Shown here one piece after another: positions 34,547-38,170 of a stretch of DNA of 38,170 nucleotides (positions within the stretch are counted from its first letter, which is position 1; each line of letters begins with the position of its first letter). Source of the DNA: Phycisphaerales bacterium (GTDB taxonomy: Bacteria > Planctomycetota > Phycisphaerae > Phycisphaerales > UBA1924); the NCBI GenBank assembly GCA_022072615.1, contig JAJVHS010000040.1, forward strand, positions 1-38,170. The letters are read 5' to 3'. A model generated the notes under the pieces. That model was not told the origin of the DNA and did no database searches. It was given only the letters and a program-made list of their open reading frames with translations. Made by a program: the position numbers and the translations under genes.

Positions 34547-36034
34547 TCACTTCGCCACGTCGCTCATGCTCGGCGGGAACAGGAACCGCAGGGCATCGGG
34601 CAGGCGTTTGGCCCAGGCAACCTCGTTGTGCTCGGCCGACTCGTCCACGACGAGCAGCCGACGCGACTTGTCGAGCCCGGACTTGGCCAGGAGCTGGTCG
34701 AGCCGGGCGGTCGCCTCCGCGTACTGGCGGTTCTTGTCGGCGTTCGAACCTTCCTGCCCGAATTCGCGGCCGCCCACACCCAGGTAGGCCCGCTTCGGGA
34801 ACGCCTTGATCGAGTCGATCCACTGCTGCCACGCCCCCGCGTCACCGGAGGTGAGCGGCAGGCTCTCGGCCAGCAGGAGGCCGAAGACGTCGGGGTGGTT
34901 GGAGACGGCCCGCAGCGCGATCGCGGCCCCGAGCGAGGATCCGCCGATGCCCGTCGATTCCGGCCCGGTCCTGGTGCGGAAGGTGCGGTCCACGCGAGGC
35001 TTCACCTCGCTGATGACGAACTCGATGTACCTGTCCCCGCCGGCCGCGACGTTCGGCAGCGCGCCCACCGGCAGGTACTCGGAGATCCGCCGTTCGTCGC
35101 TGTGCGGCAGCGCGACGATGATGAACGGCTCCACGTCGCCCGCGGAGACCAGCGTGCTCGCGGCCTCGTCGGCCCCCCATTCGGCGGGCGTGCCGGGCAT
35201 CTTCTCAAACAGGTTCTGTCCGTCCTGCAGGTACAGGACCGGGTAGGTCCGACCCGTGTTCTGCTCGTCGTCATATCCCGGCGGGAGCCACACGAGCGCA
35301 TCCCGGAACGAGCCTTCGGCCCCGCCCGCTCCGCCGCGGATCTGGAGTCGGCGGACGGTGCCCGTCACCTTCAGATCGCGGTAGGGGTCCTTGGCGATGA
35401 GCGCAGGGTCCTGGGCTCGCTGGTCGCCCCACGCGGGGATCGTGAACTCGATCCGGGGCTGCTCGCCGGGCTGCAGCTTCCACACGTCGACCTTTGGGAA
35501 ATAGCGGTTCTGGATGGGGTTGAGGTTCGCATCGAGCTCCTCGAGCGACCAGGACCCGCGCGTGAACTTGAACTCGATCAGGCCGCCGCCGGGCTTGGCG
35601 GGGAGGATGATCCTCCACTTGCCGTCGGACTGGGAAGTCAGGCGGTACTTCTCATCACGCGGGTTCCAGCCGTTGATGCTGCTGGCGAAGTAGATGGGCG
35701 ACGCCTCGCTGGCACGCTTGGCCTTGTCGTCGACGATGACCACGAAGCCCTGCGGGAGCTCCTCGGGCTGGACGAGCCGCGGCTCGGGCTGCGGGGCCGC
35801 CTGGCCGTCGGCGACTTCGACCTGGTCGCTTGCGGCCGGCTCGTTGGCGGCGTTGTGGGTGGCGCGGTTGCCCGCGAGCCGCTCGCCGGAGGCATTGGCG
35901 CCGCCGGTATCGCCGGCCCCCGCGCCGATCGCTCGGGGCTGCATGGCCGGCGGCTCGCCGATGGTGTAAAGGAGCGCCGCGACCATGACGGCGGGCGACA
36001 GGATGAAGGCCGTGAGAAGGATCTTGGATGTCAT
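34547..36034 (-). CDS. Membrane-anchored or secreted esterase with N-terminal carbohydrate-binding-like domain
   Basis: The 495-residue protein begins with a hydrophobic segment (residues 4-25, a signal peptide or anchor), then a Gly/Ala/Pro-rich spacer to about 90. Residues 112-195 (PIYFASSINGWNP, then GKWRIILPAKPGGGLIEFKF) resemble CBM20/CBM48-type carbohydrate-binding folds. Residues 240-495 are an alpha/beta-hydrolase of the Fes/esterase D type, with YPVLYLQDGQNLF, the nucleophile S367 in GSSLG (from IGGSSLGA), and a likely catalytic H469 (SAEHNE). Similar enzymes include enterochelin and feruloyl esterases; the substrate here is unknown, but a glycan-linked ester is plausible. Start: ATG at 36034 has GAGGAAA seven bases upstream; ATG at 36049 does not. 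Confidence 0.84.
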   Translation of the reverse strand: MTSKILLTAFILSPAVMVAALLYTIGEPPAMQPRAIGAGAGDTGGANASGERLAGNRATHNAANEPAASDQVEVADGQAAPQPEPRLVQPEELPQGFVVIVDDKAKRASEASPIYFASSINGWNPRDEKYRLTSQSDGKWRIILPAKPGGGLIEFKFTRGSWSLEELDANLNPIQNRYFPKVDVWKLQPGEQPRIEFTIPAWGDQRAQDPALIAKDPYRDLKVTGTVRRLQIRGGAGGAEGSFRDALVWLPPGYDDEQNTGRTYPVLYLQDGQNLFEKMPGTPAEWGADEAASTLVSAGDVEPFIIVALPHSDERRISEYLPVGALPNVAAGGDRYIEFVISEVKPRVDRTFRTRTGPESTGIGGSSLGAAIALRAVSNHPDVFGLLLAESLPLTSGDAGAWQQWIDSIKAFPKRAYLGVGGREFGQEGSNADKNRQYAEATARLDQLLAKSGLDKSRRLLVVDESAEHNEVAWAKRLPDALRFLFPPSMSDVAK

Positions 36035-36320
36035 CGTGGGTTTCCTCATCGCGGGGCCCGTCGGGCTTGCCGGATGATAGGGAGCACGTGCGATAACTCC
36101 GGAGCCGGGGGTCGTTTACGCCCTCCCGGTCGCCCCTTTGGCAAGTGCGGCAGATTGTGCGGCCCTTGCTGGCTTTTGCGTGTTTGTGGTGTAGGTTGAA
36201 GGTGACGGGCCTTCCCCAGGCGGGCGGGCCTCCCAATCCGGGTGCGATGGCGGTGGTGGTGGTGCACAGGCCGCGCCATGGGCGGCGAGGCTTGCGGTGC
36301 GCCATGAGAGCGAGGAATCC

Positions 36321-37001
36321 ATGAAGACGTTCAATCCGAAGTTTGTGCCGATGGCGGCGGTCGTGGCCGCGCTGTCAGCGCCCGCATGGGCGAACGGCGG
36401 GTCCGTCGTGACCAACGACACGGCATCCTTCCGCCTCGTCATGTTCGGCGATGCCGGCACGACCAAGAGCATCAACGCGGGTGGCAACGTGTCCGTGCTC
36501 CGCGGTCCCGCCGCCGCATCGATGGGCCTCAATGTCAACGGCGGCGCCAACGCGTCCAACATCATGTGCAAGTGGGACGAGCTCAGCAACCCCAACAACC
36601 CCGCCACGCGCCTCGTGGTCGCCGAGATGTGGACCGCCGGCAAGGAAGACATGATGCCCTTCGGCGTCACGCACAACGGCGAGTTCTTCAACTTCTGGTG
36701 GTGGCAGGTCGGCGCCACCAACCCGGTGAGCTTCACGAACAACTCGACCGTCCAGCTCTTCTCGGCCCGCATCCAGATGGTGCGCGTCGAGGCCAACGGG
36801 TCGCAGACCGTCCTGGCCAACCAGTCCATCACCGACCTGGGCGCCAACTGGAACGGCGTCGATGACGGCCAGACCAAGACACTCACCGGCCAGGGAATGA
36901 ACCTCGTCCGCCTGACCTACGAAATCGAGACCGTCCCCGGGCCCGCGACCTGCGTGCTCACCGCGATCGCCGGCCTCGCGGCCGCCCGCCGCCGCCGCTG
37001 A
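36321..37001 (+). CDS. Secreted protein with PEP-CTERM-like sorting signal
   Basis: A 226-residue protein of unknown function. It has a signal peptide (residues 1 to about 24, ending APAWA), an Asn/Thr/Gly-rich beta body without recognised enzyme motifs, and a C-terminal tail VPGPATCVLTAIAGLAAARR followed by more Arg: a short Pro-containing motif, a hydrophobic helix and an Arg cluster. That is the PEP-CTERM type of sorting signal, which in planctomycetes often has VPxPA in place of VPEPA. The tail suggests processing and surface attachment or release by an exosortase, which is not encoded here. The ATG at 36321 has GAGGA five bases upstream; an in-frame ATG at 36297 would place eight polar residues ahead of the signal peptide. 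The gene is divergent from the esterase gene and is followed by a strong terminator. Confidence 0.85.
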   Translation: MKTFNPKFVPMAAVVAALSAPAWANGGSVVTNDTASFRLVMFGDAGTTKSINAGGNVSVLRGPAAASMGLNVNGGANASNIMCKWDELSNPNNPATRLVVAEMWTAGKEDMMPFGVTHNGEFFNFWWWQVGATNPVSFTNNSTVQLFSARIQMVRVEANGSQTVLANQSITDLGANWNGVDDGQTKTLTGQGMNLVRLTYEIETVPGPATCVLTAIAGLAAARRRR

Positions 37002-37106
37002 TCAGTGCCCTATCCGGGCGGCAAGGATTGTCGCCCTTCGTCTGCTCGCCGGAAATCCGGCGCACAAGGTGACGCCCGGCGCCACGAACCGGGTTTCATC
37101 TCACCC

Positions 37107-37141
37107 CCGCCCCTCTCCACAAGAGAGGGGCGGTTCTTTTT
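37107..37141 (+). terminator. Strong intrinsic terminator after the PEP-CTERM-like gene
   Basis: CCGCCCCTCTC (37107-37117) and GAGAGGGGCGG (37123-37133) form a perfect 11-base stem with a 5-base loop, followed by TTCTTTTT. It lies 105 bases after the stop codon and fits plus-strand termination. Confidence 0.9.
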
Positions 37142-37170
37142 GGGGAAAGGTGTCAAGGTGTCGAGGGAAG

Positions 37171-37218
37171 ACAAAGGCACAAAGGCACAAAGGCACAAAG
37201 GCACAAAGGCACAAAGGC
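37171..37218. repeat. 8-base tandem repeat, six copies
   Basis: ACAAAGGC is repeated six times without error, and a seventh degenerate unit (GCAGAGGC) follows. It sits between the terminator and the end of the acetyl-CoA synthetase gene. There are no spacers, so it is not a CRISPR array. Copy number probably varies between strains by slippage. Confidence 0.95.
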
Positions 37219-37236
37219 GCAGAGGCCCGGGGGTGA

Positions 37237-38170
37237 CTATTCCTCGTCGGCTCGGAGCTTGGCGATCACGCTGAAGTCCTCCAGCGTGGTCGTGTCCTGC
37301 GTGATCTTCTCGACCCCCGCCGCCACATCGCGCAGCAGCCGCCGCATGATCTTGCCCGACCGGGTCTTGGGCAGACCGTCGGCGAACCGCACCTGGTCGG
37401 GCCGAGCCAGCGCCCCGACCTCGTGCGTCACGTGCGCCGCCAGCTCCTTCCGAAGGTCATCGCCCGGCGTCTGCCCGGGGTGGTCCACGAACCACTTGCT
37501 CTTGAGCGTCACGAACGCGCAGATGGCGTTGCCCTTGATGTCGTGCGGCACCCCGACCACGGCCGCCTCCGCCACGATCGGGTGCGAGACCAGGGCCGAC
37601 TCGACCTCCATCGTGCCCAGCAGGTGCCCCGACACCTTGATGACGTCGTCGATGCGGCCCTGGATCCAGAAATAACCGTCCTCGTCGCGACGGGCGCCGT
37701 CGGCGGAGAAGTAGTAAGGCGTGACCGTCGGCTCGCCGCCGTGGTGCGGCCCGCGAACCGGGCCCTTCACCCGCGACCAGTAATTGCTGACGAACCGCTC
37801 GCGGTTGCCGTACACGCCGCGCAGCATCCCCGGCCACGGGCGGCGGATGACGAACAGCCCGCCCTTGTTCGGCGGAAGTTCCTCGCCCTGCTCGTTGACG
37901 ATCGCGGCGTCGATCCCGAGCATCGGCAGCGTGCACGACCCGGGCTTGGTCGGGATCGCGCCCGGCAGCGGCGTGCACACGTGACCCGCCGTCTCCGTCT
38001 GCCAGTAGGTATCAACGACCGGGCAGCGGCCCTTGCCGATGTGCTTCTGGTACCAGATCCACGCCTCGGGGTTGATGGGCTCGCCGACCGTCCCCAGGAG
38101 CTTGAGCGACGAGAGATCGTGCCGAGCCGGCAGCTCGTCGCCCCATTTCATGAACGTGCGGATGGCGGTG
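37237..38170 (-). CDS. acs: Acetyl-CoA synthetase, C-terminal part (5' partial)
   Basis: Acs makes acetyl-CoA from acetate, ATP and CoA through an acetyl-adenylate. About 310 C-terminal residues are present; the gene continues beyond the window end because the frame is open through base 38170. Diagnostic segments are [13 protein letters not shown], the [11 protein letters not shown] nucleotide-binding motif, [18 protein letters not shown] and the C-terminal [15 protein letters not shown], whose Lys is the catalytic and acetylation-regulated residue in characterised enzymes. A departure from the usual sequence is GHLLGT in place of GHRLGT in the hinge-adjacent loop. The 3' end follows the tandem repeat and has no visible terminator of its own. 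Confidence 0.95.
   Translation of the reverse strand, partial: TAIRTFMKWGDELPARHDLSSLKLLGTVGEPINPEAWIWYQKHIGKGRCPVVDTYWQTETAGHVCTPLPGAIPTKPGSCTLPMLGIDAAIVNEQGEELPPNKGGLFVIRRPWPGMLRGVYGNRERFVSNYWSRVKGPVRGPHHGGEPTVTPYYFSADGARRDEDGYFWIQGRIDDVIKVSGHLLGTMEVESALVSHPIVAEAAVVGVPHDIKGNAICAFVTLKSKWFVDHPGQTPGDDLRKELAAHVTHEVGALARPDQVRFADGLPKTRSGKIMRRLLRDVAAGVEKITQDTTTLEDFSVIAKLRADEE

Noticed and set aside
36121..36200. TTGGCA at 36138 as a -35 for the PEP-CTERM-like gene
   Set aside because: No -10-like hexamer 16-18 bases downstream.
37171..37226. Possible CRISPR-like repeat
   Set aside because: The units are contiguous 8-mers without spacers, so it is a simple tandem repeat.

Overview
The window looks like a high-GC chromosome segment from a planctomycete, most likely of the Phycisphaerae type. 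The clues are the strong G/C bias in third codon positions, a secreted protein ending in a PEP-CTERM-like VPGPAT...AARRRR tail, a membrane protein with a CxxCxYNLRGL zinc ribbon, and a large sigma-70 factor with an unusual region 2. This placement is inference; there is no rRNA or tRNA gene here to anchor it.

Bases 1-22736 are one long plus-strand gene block that encodes most of a type VI secretion system (T6SS). It opens with the 3' part of a very large repeat-rich, haemagglutinin-like protein that runs almost directly into tssA. Then come tssB-tssC (sheath), hcp (tube), tagJ, tssE-tssF-tssG (baseplate), tssH/clpV (sheath-recycling ATPase) and vgrG (spike). Downstream of vgrG is a cargo island: a small transthyretin-like protein, a LysM/peptidoglycan-binding protein, a 773-residue candidate zinc metalloprotease effector, a 480-residue unknown protein, and a PAAR spike tip. 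The membrane complex genes (tssJ, tssL, tssM) and tssK are not in the window and may lie upstream.

Bases 22758-25983 are minus-strand housekeeping genes: sppA (signal peptide peptidase), a minimal zincin, and a zinc-ribbon membrane protein that overlaps the zincin by 4 bases. Divergent from these are a MoxR-type AAA+ ATPase and a small CDGSH iron-sulfur protein (26161-27415). A large FAD/Fe-S oxidase (27420-30485), a cysteine-rich secreted protein (30591-31631) and a divergent sigma-70 factor (31940-33154) follow on the minus strand. The spacer at 31632-31939 is unusually rich in dyads: a good -35/-10 promoter, a palindrome over the -35 box, an abutting 50-base inverted repeat, and the sigma gene's terminator.

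After a 749-base non-coding stretch come a manganese-type superoxide dismutase (plus), a carbohydrate-binding/esterase fusion (minus), the PEP-CTERM-like protein (plus) with a strong terminator, an 8-base tandem repeat, and the 3' half of acetyl-CoA synthetase (minus), cut by the window end.

The most interesting part is the T6SS and its cargo island. The injectisome genes are recognisable families, but the linked repeat protein, the proline-rich TssG head, the metzincin-like effector with its uncharacterised neighbour, and a 12-codon leader ORF in front of vgrG are unusual.
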